Shown here piece after piece: positions 9,597 to 19,932 of a DNA stretch of 64,000 bases. Position 1 is the stretch's first letter, and every line of letters starts with the position of its first letter. This stretch comes from Ancylomarina longa (GTDB lineage Bacteria > Bacteroidota > Bacteroidia > Bacteroidales > Marinifilaceae). Under the pieces are notes generated by a model, which was not told the DNA's origin, searched no databases, and saw only the letters and a list, made by a program, of their open reading frames with translations. The position numbers and the translations under genes are program-made. The DNA lies in assembly GCF_003996985.1 (NCBI RefSeq), contig NZ_RJJX01000011.1, forward strand, positions 59,041 through 123,040, written 5' to 3'.

Positions 9597-10424
9597 TTAT
9601 TGATTAACTAGCTTATAAGTTTCTTTTTTCATTTTTTCAGCCCATTTACTATAGCTTTTGTCAAATGTTTGGTATGAAATGGGCTTTCCAATCCGAACTG
9701 TAAATGTTTTACCCCGTTGTTTGAATAATTCGTTTGGCAAATATAACATTTCCAAATTTGATTTTAATCCAAAGAATTTTCTAAGGTTAGCCAAATTGTA
9801 GAAAAAATCTGAATTTCTTCCATCAATATGAATCGGTACAATATTCCGTTGGTGCTTAACGGATTTGGCAATGAAACTTTTTTTCCAATCTAGGTCTTCA
9901 ATTTTTCCTTTTTGCTTGCGGGATACTAAACCAGCAGGAAAGGTCAATATCGCAGCATCTGATTTGTAAGCTTTTTCCAATTTTAAAGCAGCTTCTTTAG
10001 CTTGTCCACCATGTTTGTTGATCGGGATAAATACATCTGATAAATTCCTGATATTCATCAATATGTCGTTAACCAAGAATTTAATTTCTGGATAAATCTT
10101 ACCAAAAATACTTATCAATATAATGCCATCAGGTCCACCTAATGGATGATTAGAAGCAAATAAATATCGATCTTCTTTGTTGATATTTTCCAGCCCCTCG
10201 ATTTTAAAAGATATATCTAATTCTTCCAAAACACTATCAGCAAACTCAATTCCTTGTTTATGATGATTCCTTGATAAAAAATCATTCAGTTCATCCTGAT
10301 GAATTATTCTTTTCAGGTAACGAATAATGAAATTTGGTAATAACTTTGCAAGTTTTTCACTCTTACCAGCAAATACTTTTTCTATATCAATTTTTAAAAA
10401 CTCGGGCACATTTTGTTTTTGCAT
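9597..10424 (-). CDS. glsA: GlsA-like O-acyltransferase (PlsC family)
   Basis: The 275-residue protein is a lysophospholipid-acyltransferase-type enzyme. The catalytic motif reads NHPLGGPDG with His93 and Asp99, one residue longer than the classical HX4D spacing, as in OlsA-like members. Later motifs include IPINKHGGQAKEA and LTFPAGLVSRKQKG. By homology it adds the second acyl chain to the hydroxyl of the N-acyl amino acid made by the neighbouring GlsB-like enzyme, at the inner membrane. It is first of the two-gene pair and is divergent from the mraZ cluster. Confidence 0.75.
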   Translation of the reverse strand: MQKQNVPEFLKIDIEKVFAGKSEKLAKLLPNFIIRYLKRIIHQDELNDFLSRNHHKQGIEFADSVLEELDISFKIEGLENINKEDRYLFASNHPLGGPDGIILISIFGKIYPEIKFLVNDILMNIRNLSDVFIPINKHGGQAKEAALKLEKAYKSDAAILTFPAGLVSRKQKGKIEDLDWKKSFIAKSVKHQRNIVPIHIDGRNSDFFYNLANLRKFFGLKSNLEMLYLPNELFKQRGKTFTVRIGKPISYQTFDKSYSKWAEKMKKETYKLVNQ

Positions 10425-10684
10425 AAAATTCGAACGGTTTTAATTTAATATACACATAGAGAGTAATTGAAAAAATCTACCAATGTTAATTGATGCTGTT
10501 AAGCCTATTTGTGTTATAGTTTGAGAAGGTTTCTGTTCAATTTCTAAATTATCAATTTACTGTAAATTCTGATGCAAATATCGCAATTTTCTTGCTTGTT
10601 TGTTCTCATTTTAAGGAGTAATCAAATTGTCTGACTTATAATTACTTGTTTCAATTGTGAAAAGTTATTAACAATAGTATAAAA

Positions 10685-10714
10685 GTGGGTGAGTGTGGTT
10701 GAAAGTGGGTGATT
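10685..10714 (+). promoter_or_regulatory. MraZ operator: three GTGGG-type boxes at 10-bp spacing
   Basis: GTGGG (10685), GTGGT (10695) and GTGGG (10705) recur every 10 bp, about 40-65 bp before mraZ. MraZ of Escherichia coli and other bacteria binds direct TGGGN-type repeats separated by 5 nt in front of mraZ and autoregulates the dcw operon; this arrangement is the same. The surrounding 10425-10751 interval shows no gene, and I could not find a fully convincing -33/-7 pair in it. Confidence 0.8.
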
Positions 10715-10751
10715 TTTTCTCTAATTTTACAATTGTAAATAGATTTTATTA

Positions 10752-11213
10752 ATGACAACGTTTATAGGTGATTATAATTGCAAATTGGATGCAAAAGGAC
10801 GCGTAATATTGCCTTCTGCCTTCCGAAAACTCCTTAATGGAGATTCTGAACATCGTTGTGTATTGCGAAAAAATCTATATGAAAAATGTCTGGATTTATA
10901 TCCATTGGTGGAATGGGAACGACAAACCCAAATTGTTAGATCAAAACTGAATCCATTTGATAAAACTCATGCAGGATTTTTACGAGAGTTTTTTAGAGGT
11001 ACAGCAGAAGTGCAAATTGATAGTAATGGACGAATATTAATTCCCAAAAAGTTTTTTGATTTTGCTGGATTTTCCAAAGATATAATATTGGCAGGACAGG
11101 ATGGGAAAATTGAAATATGGGATGAAAAGAGTTATCAACAAGTAGCCTGGAGTGAGGAAGGATTTAGTGACTTAGCCAACGAGATATTGGGTGGCAAACC
11201 AGAGGAAGACTAA
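10752..11213 (+). CDS. mraZ: Division/cell wall cluster transcriptional repressor MraZ
   Basis: The 153-residue protein contains two SpoVT/AbrB-like MraZ repeats: YNCKLDAKGRVILPSAF near the N-terminus and VQIDSNGRILIPKKFFDFAG around residues 95-115. MraZ forms ring-shaped oligomers that bind clustered GTGGG boxes. Three such boxes lie 38-67 bp upstream, consistent with autorepression of the whole division and cell-wall cluster that it heads. Confidence 0.96.
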   Translation: MTTFIGDYNCKLDAKGRVILPSAFRKLLNGDSEHRCVLRKNLYEKCLDLYPLVEWERQTQIVRSKLNPFDKTHAGFLREFFRGTAEVQIDSNGRILIPKKFFDFAGFSKDIILAGQDGKIEIWDEKSYQQVAWSEEGFSDLANEILGGKPEED

Positions 11214-11250
11214 GTTTTTTTTTCAAATTAAAAAGATTCATTAAAAATAT

Positions 11251-12165
11251 ATGAGGATGAATAGTGATTATCACATACCCGTTTTGTTGAAGGAGAGTTT
11301 GGAAGGGTTGGATATAAAATCAGATGGCGTTTATGTGGATCTGACTTTTGGAGGAGGAGGACATTCCCGTGAGATATTAAAGAGATTAACTAGTGGTAAA
11401 TTGGTTGGGTTTGATCAGGATGAGGATGCTGAAGCTAATGTGCCAAAAGATGATAAATTTATATTTGTGCGTCATAATTTTCGGTATTATAAGAACTTCT
11501 TAAGATATCTTGGCTTTGATAAAGTGGATGGTATTTTAGCTGACCTTGGTGTTTCCTCGCATGAATTTGATGTTGCAGAACGTGGATTTTCCTTTCGATT
11601 TGATGGGGATTTGGATATGAGAATGAATCAAAGTTCTGATTTTACTGCTGCGGACGTTTTAAATCAATATGCTGTGGAGGATTTGTTCCGCATTTTTAAG
11701 CTCTATGGGGAAGTAAAAAATCCGGGACGATTGGTGAAATTGATTGATGAGTATAGAAAATCCAATAAAATAACTACAATTCAGCAGTTTAAGGAGGTGA
11801 TTGCACCTTGTGTTCCTAAATTTAAGGATCACAAATATTTGGCGCAGGTTTTTCAAGCTTTGCGAATAGAAGTGAATCAGGAGATGGAGGTTTTAAGAGA
11901 AATGTTGATGCAGGCATCTGATGTCCTTAAACCTGATGGAAGACTGGTTGTTATAACTTATCATTCCTTAGAGGATCGTTTAGTGAAAAATTATATACGC
12001 GATGGAAAATTTGAAGGTGGAGCGAGTAAGGATTTTTTTGGAAACATCCAGACGCCATTAGAGGCGGTGAATCGAAAGCTAATTATTCCTTCTGATGAGG
12101 AAATAGAACGAAACGGAAGAGCCAGAAGTGCAAAACTTCGGATTGCAAAACCCAAATCTCATTAA
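11251..12165 (+). CDS. rsmH: 16S rRNA (cytosine(1402)-N(4))-methyltransferase
   Basis: This 304-residue protein is RsmH (MraW), which methylates N4 of C1402 in 16S rRNA using SAM. It shows the opening HIPVLLKES, the SAM-binding segment YVDLTFGGGGHSREIL, DGILADLGVSSHEFD, ERGFSFRFDGDLDMRM and the C-terminal ITYHSLEDRLVKNYIR. Two start codons lie two codons apart (11251 and 11257); either gives a normal protein. It is second in the dcw cluster and ends 3 bp before ftsL. Confidence 0.96.
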   Translation: MRMNSDYHIPVLLKESLEGLDIKSDGVYVDLTFGGGGHSREILKRLTSGKLVGFDQDEDAEANVPKDDKFIFVRHNFRYYKNFLRYLGFDKVDGILADLGVSSHEFDVAERGFSFRFDGDLDMRMNQSSDFTAADVLNQYAVEDLFRIFKLYGEVKNPGRLVKLIDEYRKSNKITTIQQFKEVIAPCVPKFKDHKYLAQVFQALRIEVNQEMEVLREMLMQASDVLKPDGRLVVITYHSLEDRLVKNYIRDGKFEGGASKDFFGNIQTPLEAVNRKLIIPSDEEIERNGRARSAKLRIAKPKSH

Positions 12166-12168
12166 AAG

Positions 12169-12549
12169 ATGTTCAAGTTTGGAAAGAAATATAATGATTT
12201 TATAAAACCTAGTGAGGAGCTGAAGGAAACTCCATCGGGATCGATAAAAGATTTTATTGACGGAAGTATCTTAACCAAAACGGCAGTTGTTCAGCAATTG
12301 CCATTTGTGCTTTTTTTGGTAGGGTTGGGGATTTTTTATATCAGTAATCGTTATCATTCTGAAAGAGTTTACAGAGATATGGTTACCCTGCAAAAGGAAC
12401 TGAAGGATCTTCGATTTGAATCGATAACAACAGCTTCTGATTTGATGTACATGAGCAAACAGTCGGAAGTAGTAAAACGGGTAAAAAAGGACGGTTTGGA
12501 TTTGATTGAGTCAACAGAACCTCCTGTGAAAATATATATAGACGAATAA
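12169..12549 (+). CDS. ftsL: FtsL-like cell division protein
   Basis: The 126-residue protein has a cytoplasmic N-terminal stretch of about 45 residues, one transmembrane segment (VVQQLPFVLFLVGLGIFYIS) and a periplasmic coiled coil (RVYRDMVTLQKELKDLRFES). This bitopic layout and the position between rsmH and ftsI identify it as the Bacteroidota FtsL-type protein, part of the FtsQLB complex that activates septal peptidoglycan synthesis. Sequence is poorly conserved, so the call relies on layout and position. Its stop overlaps the ftsI start by one base. Confidence 0.85.
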   Translation: MFKFGKKYNDFIKPSEELKETPSGSIKDFIDGSILTKTAVVQQLPFVLFLVGLGIFYISNRYHSERVYRDMVTLQKELKDLRFESITTASDLMYMSKQSEVVKRVKKDGLDLIESTEPPVKIYIDE

Positions 12550-14666
12550 TGCCCATTAAGAAAGATATCATATGGCGTGTTGGGGCGATCTACATTATGG
12601 TTTTGCTGATTGCAATACTTGTAGTGGTTCGGGTGGTAGTATTGCAATTATTCGAAGGTGACAAATGGAGAAGTAAAGCCCAAACTATTTCGCAACGCGA
12701 TGTTGTCGTTCATGCCAATAGAGGAGATATCTGCGCTGATGATGGTCGTTTGTTAGCAAGTTCTTTGCCATATTATCAAATTCGAATGGACTTTAGGGCA
12801 TCGGGCTTGTCAGATGCTGTATTTAGAGCAAATGTAGATTCTTTAGCGCTGAAACTTTCGCGATTCTTTAAAGACAAATCTGCAAGAGAATACCGTAATA
12901 AATTATGGAACGCAAAGTATCATACAAAGTCAAATCGGTATGTTTTAATTAATCGCCGTAGAATTAATTATAATGAACTGAAGCAAATTAAAAAATTTCC
13001 ATTATTTCGAATGGGGAAAAATAAAGGTGGATTAATTTGTGAGCAGGAAAACAAAAGGGTACAACCGCATATTGATTTGGCAACAAGGACAATAGGGTAT
13101 TTGTTAGAGGGGGAAGGAAAACGACATGTTGGTAAAGTGGGAATAGAAGGTGCGTTTGAAAGTGAATTAAAGGGTATTGATGGTATCAGTTTGATGCAAA
13201 AAATGTCTGGTCGGTGGTTGCCGGTGAATATGGTGGATCCAAAAGATGGGAATGATCTGATTACAACGATAGATGTTAATTTTCAGGATGTTGCTGAATC
13301 TGCATTACATCAACAATTGATAAAATATAATGCAGATCATGGTTCTGCGATATTAATGGAGGTGAAAACAGGAGCCATCAAGGCTATCGCCAATTTGGGG
13401 TTTGATAGCGAAACTAAAACGTATAGAGAAATTTATAATTACGCTATTGGTGAAGCAACAGAACCAGGATCTACTTTTAAATTAGCCTCAGTAATGGCTT
13501 TGCTTGAAGACGGCTATGTGGGTCCGATGGATTCAATAGATACCGGGAATGGTATTTACAGTTATTATAAGGAAAAAATGAGAGATTCTCATTATGGAGG
13601 TTTTGGGAAAATTACTGTACAAGAGGCCTTTGAAAAATCATCCAATGTTGGTATTTCAAAATTAGTGTATGAGCATTATAAAAATAAACCACGATCGTTC
13701 ATTAATAGATTATACGATTTTCGTTTGAATGAGACACTGGGTTTAGATATTAGAGGAGAAGGTATACCTGAAATTAAATATCCCGATGATCCAACCTGGT
13801 CTGGTGTTTCCTTGCCATGGATGTCAATTGGTTATTCGGTAAAGCAAACCCCTTTGCAAACCTTGACTTTTTATAATGCTATCGCAAATAATGGTAAAAT
13901 GATGAAGCCTCGTTTTGTGAAAGAATTGCAATATCATGGCGATGTAATTCAGCGATTTGATACAGAAGTGTTGAAATCGAAGATTTGCTCATCCGAGACT
14001 TTAAAATTAGTAAAGAATATGTTGGAAGGGGTTGTTTTACGCGGTACAGCTCGAAATCTAAGGAATACGAGTTATAAAATAGCCGGAAAAACTGGCACAG
14101 CCCAAATAGCTGATAACAATAAAGGATATGCTCATAAAGTTTATCAGGCGTCCTTTGTTGGTTATTTTCCTGCTGATGACCCTATGTATTCGTGTATTGT
14201 TGTTATTAATCGTCCAAATAAAACGAAAGGGTTTTATGGAAATCAAGTGGCAGGACCAGTTTTTAAAACTATTGCGGATAAGGTTTATGCAATGACTTAT
14301 TCTATGCATCCTGTAAAAGATAGGAAGGATCAATCAGAACCGAAAGTTCCCTTATCTCTAAATGGAAATAAAAAAGACTTGGATGAAGTTTTTGACGCAT
14401 TGAATTTTGTAGTAGTAAATAAAGAAATTCCATCTCGATGGGTAATGACATCAAGAAAAGATTCTATAATCGAATATAAATATCGGAGAGTTAAAAAATA
14501 TTTAGTGCCAAATGTGAAAGGAATGGGGATTCAGGATGCATTATATATTTTGGAGAATGCAGGACTTAAAGTCACGGTTCGAGGTATTGGTGCAGTTAAT
14601 AGTCAATCGATAAGACCTGGAGCTTATTTTAAAAAGGGAGATAGAATAACTATAGGATTATCTTAA
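12549..14666 (+). CDS. ftsI: Septal peptidoglycan transpeptidase FtsI/PBP3 with PASTA domain
   Basis: The 705-residue class B penicillin-binding protein has an N-terminal transmembrane helix (IYIMVLLIAILVVVRVVVL), a dimerisation domain and a transpeptidase domain. The three active-site motifs are visible: S308-T-F-K311 with the nucleophile Ser308, S364-S-N366, and K514-T-G-T517. A single PASTA domain (VPNVKGMGIQDALYILEN to the end) closes the protein; such domains are common in this position in Bacteroidota. It cross-links septal peptidoglycan, works with FtsW, and is translationally coupled to ftsL. Confidence 0.95.
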   Translation: MPIKKDIIWRVGAIYIMVLLIAILVVVRVVVLQLFEGDKWRSKAQTISQRDVVVHANRGDICADDGRLLASSLPYYQIRMDFRASGLSDAVFRANVDSLALKLSRFFKDKSAREYRNKLWNAKYHTKSNRYVLINRRRINYNELKQIKKFPLFRMGKNKGGLICEQENKRVQPHIDLATRTIGYLLEGEGKRHVGKVGIEGAFESELKGIDGISLMQKMSGRWLPVNMVDPKDGNDLITTIDVNFQDVAESALHQQLIKYNADHGSAILMEVKTGAIKAIANLGFDSETKTYREIYNYAIGEATEPGSTFKLASVMALLEDGYVGPMDSIDTGNGIYSYYKEKMRDSHYGGFGKITVQEAFEKSSNVGISKLVYEHYKNKPRSFINRLYDFRLNETLGLDIRGEGIPEIKYPDDPTWSGVSLPWMSIGYSVKQTPLQTLTFYNAIANNGKMMKPRFVKELQYHGDVIQRFDTEVLKSKICSSETLKLVKNMLEGVVLRGTARNLRNTSYKIAGKTGTAQIADNNKGYAHKVYQASFVGYFPADDPMYSCIVVINRPNKTKGFYGNQVAGPVFKTIADKVYAMTYSMHPVKDRKDQSEPKVPLSLNGNKKDLDEVFDALNFVVVNKEIPSRWVMTSRKDSIIEYKYRRVKKYLVPNVKGMGIQDALYILENAGLKVTVRGIGAVNSQSIRPGAYFKKGDRITIGLS

Positions 14667-14677
14667 AAAGATATAAG

Positions 14678-16135
14678 ATGAGCAAAAATATCAATGAACT
14701 CTTTAGTTCAGTCAATATACAAAGCATTAAGGGATTTTGGGATGTTGAAATTCAAAATATCCAATTTGATTCTAGAAAGGTGGCGGATGGAGATTTGTTT
14801 GTGGCTTGCCGAGGAACACTTAGTGATGGTCATAATTATATCAGAGAATCGATAGAACAAGGAGCAAGAGTAGTGGTATGTGAAGAATTACCCGAAGAGA
14901 CTAGTTCCGAAATTTCTTACATTCTCGTGGAGAATTCTCTTTTAGCTCTTTCACAATTGGCTAGTAATTATTATGCTCTACCGAGTAAAAACATTCAACT
15001 AGTGGGGGTGACCGGAACGAATGGAAAAACAACTATTGCTACCTTATTGTATCAATTGTTCAGGAAATTAGGATATAAAGTTGGATTACTTTCAACGGTA
15101 TGCAATTATGTAGATGATAAAAAAATTGCAGCCACCCATACTACTCCGGATCCGATGCAAATCAATTTGTTACTTTCCGAGATGGTAGCAGCTGGGTGTG
15201 AATATTGTTTTATGGAAGTAAGTTCTCATGCTATTGATCAGAATAGAACTACATCCTTACATTTTAAAGGTGGAATATTTACGAATATAACACACGATCA
15301 TTTAGATTATCATAAAACTTTTGATGCTTATTTGAAGGTGAAAAAGAACTTTTTTGATGATTTAGATAAAAAGTCTTTTGTAGTCACAAATGTGGATGAT
15401 AAAAACGGAAAGCTCATGTTGCAGAATACCAAAGCTCACAAATTTTCCTATTCGACTCGTTCTTTTGCTGATTTTCGATGTCAAGTATTGGAAAAGCATT
15501 TTACTGGCATGCTATTGGAGATGGATGGTGTTGAAATCTGGACCAATTTTATTGGTGATTTTAATGCACATAATTTGCTTGCTGTATATGCTACAGCCAG
15601 ATTGCTGAACCAGTCAAAGGAGGAAGTGCTTAAAGGAATAAGTGAACTGATTTCAGTTGCAGGACGATTCGAAAGTATTATTTCTCCTGAGGGAATTATG
15701 GCAATTGTGGATTATGCTCATACACCAGATGCTTTGAAAAATGTACTGGATTCCATCGACGCCTTACGTACTAAAAATGAACAGGTGATAACTGTTGTTG
15801 GTGCGGGAGGGAATAGAGATAAAAAGAAACGTCCTTTGATGGCAAAAATTGCTGCGGAATATAGTGATAAAGTAATTCTGACTTCTGATAATCCAAGATC
15901 CGAAGATCCCGAATTAATTATTTCGGAAATGAAAGCAGGAGTGATATTTAATGATTTAAGGAAAGTGCTATGCATAACTGACAGAAAGGAAGCGATAAGA
16001 ACTGCATGTATGTTGGCACAAAAAGATGATATTGTACTTGTGGCAGGTAAAGGTCACGAAGATTATCAGGAAATTAAAGGAGTGAAACATCATTTTGATG
16101 ATAAAGAAATTATACGTGAAATTTTTAAGCTGTAG
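14678..16135 (+). CDS. murE: UDP-MurNAc-L-Ala-D-Glu:meso-diaminopimelate ligase
   Basis: MurE adds the third stem-peptide residue. The 485-residue protein has the Mur-ligase P-loop [18 protein letters not shown], the segments [11 protein letters not shown] and [12 protein letters not shown], and [12 protein letters not shown]. The DNPR motif at residues 404-407 is the signature for meso-diaminopimelate rather than lysine, so the peptidoglycan is predicted to be A1gamma type. It lies 11 bp after ftsI and 2 bp before mraY. Confidence 0.97.
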   Translation: MSKNINELFSSVNIQSIKGFWDVEIQNIQFDSRKVADGDLFVACRGTLSDGHNYIRESIEQGARVVVCEELPEETSSEISYILVENSLLALSQLASNYYALPSKNIQLVGVTGTNGKTTIATLLYQLFRKLGYKVGLLSTVCNYVDDKKIAATHTTPDPMQINLLLSEMVAAGCEYCFMEVSSHAIDQNRTTSLHFKGGIFTNITHDHLDYHKTFDAYLKVKKNFFDDLDKKSFVVTNVDDKNGKLMLQNTKAHKFSYSTRSFADFRCQVLEKHFTGMLLEMDGVEIWTNFIGDFNAHNLLAVYATARLLNQSKEEVLKGISELISVAGRFESIISPEGIMAIVDYAHTPDALKNVLDSIDALRTKNEQVITVVGAGGNRDKKKRPLMAKIAAEYSDKVILTSDNPRSEDPELIISEMKAGVIFNDLRKVLCITDRKEAIRTACMLAQKDDIVLVAGKGHEDYQEIKGVKHHFDDKEIIREIFKL

Positions 16136-16137
16136 CT

Positions 16138-17391
16138 ATGTTTTATTATTTGTTTAGATATTTAAATCAGTTAGATTTTCCTGGTGCCGGAATGTTTGAT
16201 TACATCTCTTTTAGAGCAGCACTGGCAATTATGGCCTCCTTATTTATTGCAACCGTCTTTGGTAAAAAAATCATTTTGATGTTGCAAAAACAACAAATTG
16301 GTGAGATTGTTAGAGATCTTGGATTAGCTGGTCAGTTAGAAAAAAAGGGAACTCCAACAATGGGTGGAATTATTATTATTATCTCCATCATTGTTCCTGT
16401 TTTATTGTTTGCGAAACTTGAAAATACTTATATCATTTTGATGATAATTACGACCATATGGCTTGGGCTAATTGGTTTTATAGATGATTATATCAAGGTA
16501 TTTAAGAAAGATAAAGAAGGATTAAAAGGGCGCTTTAAAGTTGCTGGACAAATTGGTTTGGGATTAATTGTTGGATTGACTCTTTATATTAGCGATGATG
16601 TTGTAATTCGAGAAAAAGCTGATATGAATGAAATTGGAACTCGAACGGAACTTGTCGATGAAGGTTTTACGGTTGAAAATCCAGGTAGTACTAGATTGAC
16701 CAATGATGTTAAGTCGACTAAAACCACTATTCCTTTTTTTAAAAATAATGAATTTGATTATGCTTCTTTGGTTGGTTTTGCAGGAAAATACTCTTCTAAA
16801 TTAGCTTGGTTGGTATTCATAATTATAACAATATTTATTGTTACAGCCGTTTCTAATGGGGCTAATATAACCGATGGATTGGATGGATTAGCGACGGGTT
16901 CTTCTGCTATTATTGGGGCAACACTAGGGATGTTAGCCTACGTTTCAGGTCATGTTGTTTATTCTGATTATTTGAGTATTATGTACATTCCAAATTCCGG
17001 TGAATTAGTAGTGTTTGTTGCCGCCTTTATAGGTGCGACTATTGGATTTATGTGGTATAATTCTTATCCGGCACAAGTTTTTATGGGGGATACTGGTAGT
17101 CTCTCCCTTGGGGGGATCATAGCTGTTTTTGCCATAATTATTCACAAGGAATTATTGATTCCGATATTGTGCGGAATCTTTTTAGTTGAAAATATTTCGG
17201 TGATGATGCAGGTTTCCTGGTTTAAATTCACTAGAAAGAAATATGGAGAAGGAAGAAGAATTTTTAAGATGGCTCCATTACATCATCATTATCAAATGAA
17301 GGGATATCCGGAGCCAAAAATTGTAACCCGTTTTTGGATTATTGGAATTTTTCTTGCGGTGATCACCATTGTAACCTTAAAAATCAGATAG
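16138..17391 (+). CDS. mraY: Phospho-N-acetylmuramoyl-pentapeptide transferase
   Basis: MraY transfers phospho-MurNAc-pentapeptide to undecaprenyl phosphate, making lipid I. The 417-residue polytopic protein shows [57 protein letters not shown] and [14 protein letters not shown]. It is longer than the usual roughly 360 residues because of a polar insert at about residues 155-205, which is typical of Bacteroidota MraY. It follows murE directly. Confidence 0.97.
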   Translation: MFYYLFRYLNQLDFPGAGMFDYISFRAALAIMASLFIATVFGKKIILMLQKQQIGEIVRDLGLAGQLEKKGTPTMGGIIIIISIIVPVLLFAKLENTYIILMIITTIWLGLIGFIDDYIKVFKKDKEGLKGRFKVAGQIGLGLIVGLTLYISDDVVIREKADMNEIGTRTELVDEGFTVENPGSTRLTNDVKSTKTTIPFFKNNEFDYASLVGFAGKYSSKLAWLVFIIITIFIVTAVSNGANITDGLDGLATGSSAIIGATLGMLAYVSGHVVYSDYLSIMYIPNSGELVVFVAAFIGATIGFMWYNSYPAQVFMGDTGSLSLGGIIAVFAIIIHKELLIPILCGIFLVENISVMMQVSWFKFTRKKYGEGRRIFKMAPLHHHYQMKGYPEPKIVTRFWIIGIFLAVITIVTLKIR

Positions 17392-17397
17392 GAATTT

Positions 17398-18735
17398 ATG
17401 GCTAGAAAAATTGTCATATTAGGAGCTGGAGAAAGTGGCGTTGGCTCAGCAGTGTTAGCTAAAAGTAAAGCTTTCGATGTGTTTGTTTCTGATTTTGGAG
17501 AAATTGATGAGAGGTATAAAAAGGTTTTAATGGATTACCAAATCCCCTTTGAGGAAAAGCAACATAGTGAAGACATTATTCTCTCTGCAGATGAAATAAT
17601 CAAAAGTCCAGGAATACCTGAAAAAGCTCCAATAATTTCAAAATTGAAGGAGCATAATATTCCAATTGTTTCTGAAATTGAATTTGCAGGAAGATACTCT
17701 ACTGCGAAAATGATATGTATTACAGGTAGTAATGGAAAGACAACTACAACTCTGCTATTATATCATTTATTAAAGAGAGCCGGTGTAAATGTTGGGTTGG
17801 CTGGTAATGTTGGTAGTAGTTTGGCGTGGCAGGTAGCAGAAAAGGATTTCACTCATTATGTAGTGGAATTAAGCAGTTTCCAGTTGGATGGTATGTATGA
17901 TTTTAAGGCCGACATTGCAATTCTAATGAATATAACGCCAGATCATTTAGATCGATATGAGTATAAAATGGAAAACTACATCAGTTCCAAGTTTAGAATT
18001 ATTCAAAATCTCACAGTGAGTGATGCATTTATTTTCTGTTGCGACGATGAGATTATTCAACAACAAATGACAGAACGTAGTACTCCATTTCAGTTATACC
18101 CTTTCTCTGTAAAGCAAAAGCTTAATAATGGAGGATGGTTAGATAACGAAACATTAAAAATTCATTATAACGAATATAACTTTTCTATGGATAAGAAGGA
18201 TTTATCTTTACCCGGAATACATAACATATACAACTCTTTGGCATCCGGAATTGCAGGAAGTGTATTACAAATTCGTAAAGAAACCATTCGTGAAAGTTTA
18301 AGTGATTTTCAAGGAGTAAATCATCGTCTCGAAAAGGTGGTAAAAGTTAGAGGTATTCAATTTATCAACGATTCAAAAGCCACCAATATTAATTCAACAT
18401 GGTACGCATTGGAGAGTATGGAGGAACCCGTAGTTTGGATTGTGGGTGGAGTCGATAAGGGGAATGATTATACTGTACTATTCGACTTGGTTGACGAGAA
18501 AGTAAAGGGTATTGTATGCCTAGGTATAGATAATAAGAAAATTCATGATGCTTTTGATGGAAAAGTGGCAAATATTGTTGATGCGAATTCTATGAAGGAA
18601 GCTGTTACAAAAGCTTATAACATAGCGAATAAAGACGGTATAGTACTATTATCTCCAGCTTGTGCTAGTTTCGATTTATTCAAAAACTACGAGGATAGGG
18701 GAAATCAATTTAAGGAAGAGGTGAGAAATTTGTAA
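17398..18735 (+). CDS. murD: UDP-N-acetylmuramoyl-L-alanine:D-glutamate ligase
   Basis: The 445-residue protein has an N-terminal Rossmann-like UDP-binding domain (IVILGAGESGVGSAVLA), the ATP-binding loop CITGSNGKTTTTLLLYHLL, VVELSSFQLDGM, LMNITPDHLDRYEY and the C-terminal domain segment LLSPACASFDLFKNYEDRG. MurD adds D-glutamate to UDP-MurNAc-L-Ala in the cytoplasm. It is in the dcw run, 6 bp after mraY. Confidence 0.97.
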   Translation: MARKIVILGAGESGVGSAVLAKSKAFDVFVSDFGEIDERYKKVLMDYQIPFEEKQHSEDIILSADEIIKSPGIPEKAPIISKLKEHNIPIVSEIEFAGRYSTAKMICITGSNGKTTTTLLLYHLLKRAGVNVGLAGNVGSSLAWQVAEKDFTHYVVELSSFQLDGMYDFKADIAILMNITPDHLDRYEYKMENYISSKFRIIQNLTVSDAFIFCCDDEIIQQQMTERSTPFQLYPFSVKQKLNNGGWLDNETLKIHYNEYNFSMDKKDLSLPGIHNIYNSLASGIAGSVLQIRKETIRESLSDFQGVNHRLEKVVKVRGIQFINDSKATNINSTWYALESMEEPVVWIVGGVDKGNDYTVLFDLVDEKVKGIVCLGIDNKKIHDAFDGKVANIVDANSMKEAVTKAYNIANKDGIVLLSPACASFDLFKNYEDRGNQFKEEVRNL

Positions 18736-18747
18736 ACATACAAGTTC

Positions 18748-19932
18748 ATGGGAGGATTATTAAGAAAGTTGAATTTAAAAGGGGATAAGGTGATATGGAT
18801 TATTATATTACTATTATCATTAATATCCTTACTTGTAGTTTATAGTTCTACAGGTACACTTGCCTACAAGGTAAAAGGAGGAAATACATCCTATTTTTTC
18901 ATCAAACAGTTAATCTTGTTGGGGGGATGCTTCTGTATTATTTATGTAGTTCATAAACTTCCTTATTTTGTTTATTCCAGCTCTGCTAATGTTGTTCTTA
19001 TTGTTTCTATAGGATTGTTGATTCTGGCTAAATTTGTAGGTACAAACCTGAATGACGCATCCAGATGGATTACAATTCCTGGGATTGGATTTAATTTTCA
19101 GCCATCAGAACTAGCTAAGCTGGCACTGATACTTCATGTGTCGAGAACTTTATCAAGATACCAATCAGATAAAGGATGTAAAAATGAAGCCTTTTTAAAA
19201 ATTATTATACCTGTTGGAATTGTCTGCATATTAATTTTTATGGATGATTTCTCTACTTCTGTTCTATTGGGAGGAGTATGTTACCTACTGATGTTTATTG
19301 GCAGACTTGCAAGAAAATATATGCTTGGTACTGTTGGTGTTGTTTTGGGTTTAGTAATACTATTAATTGTCCTTGCTCCTATGTTACCTAGTATTGGACG
19401 TGTTCAAACTGTTCGTAGTCGAATTGTGAATTTTTTCGATAAGAATGAAACTAAGGTAGGGAATAATCAAAATTATCAAGTAGAACAGGCTAAAATAGCT
19501 GTTGTTTCTGGCGGAATATTTGGGAAAGGGCCAGGGAATAGTACTCAGCGCAATTTTTTACCTCATCCATATTCAGATTTTATTTATGCAATTATTCTGG
19601 AGGAATTAGGTTGGTTTGGAGGCTTTACTATTTTATTATTCTATCTCTTTTTAATGTATAGGGCAGGATTAATTGTGAGAAAATGCAATAGAACTTTTCC
19701 GGCTTTTTTAGTGATAGGTTTAACTTTAAGTATTGTATTTCAGGCTTTAACTAATATGGCGGTTTCTATTAATTTAATACCGGTAACCGGACAACCTTTG
19801 CCATTGGTAAGTATGGGAGGTACATCTCTTATCTTTACAAGTGCCGCATTTGGTATGATTTTAAGTGTAAGTAACTGGGCAAACGAAGAAGAAAAAAGAT
19901 TGAATGAAGAAAAAGATAAAAATAATAGTTAG
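18748..19932 (+). CDS. ftsW: Septal SEDS peptidoglycan glycosyltransferase
   Basis: The 394-residue protein is a SEDS family membrane protein with about ten hydrophobic segments. Conserved pieces include VVYSSTGTLAY, NDASRWITIPGIGFNFQPSE, GKGPGNSTQRNFLPHPYSDF and the C-terminal NLIPVTGQPLPLVSMGGTS. It polymerises lipid II at the septum together with FtsI. Its 3' end overlaps murG by 29 bp, suggesting translational coupling. Confidence 0.96.
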   Translation: MGGLLRKLNLKGDKVIWIIILLLSLISLLVVYSSTGTLAYKVKGGNTSYFFIKQLILLGGCFCIIYVVHKLPYFVYSSSANVVLIVSIGLLILAKFVGTNLNDASRWITIPGIGFNFQPSELAKLALILHVSRTLSRYQSDKGCKNEAFLKIIIPVGIVCILIFMDDFSTSVLLGGVCYLLMFIGRLARKYMLGTVGVVLGLVILLIVLAPMLPSIGRVQTVRSRIVNFFDKNETKVGNNQNYQVEQAKIAVVSGGIFGKGPGNSTQRNFLPHPYSDFIYAIILEELGWFGGFTILLFYLFLMYRAGLIVRKCNRTFPAFLVIGLTLSIVFQALTNMAVSINLIPVTGQPLPLVSMGGTSLIFTSAAFGMILSVSNWANEEEKRLNEEKDKNNS

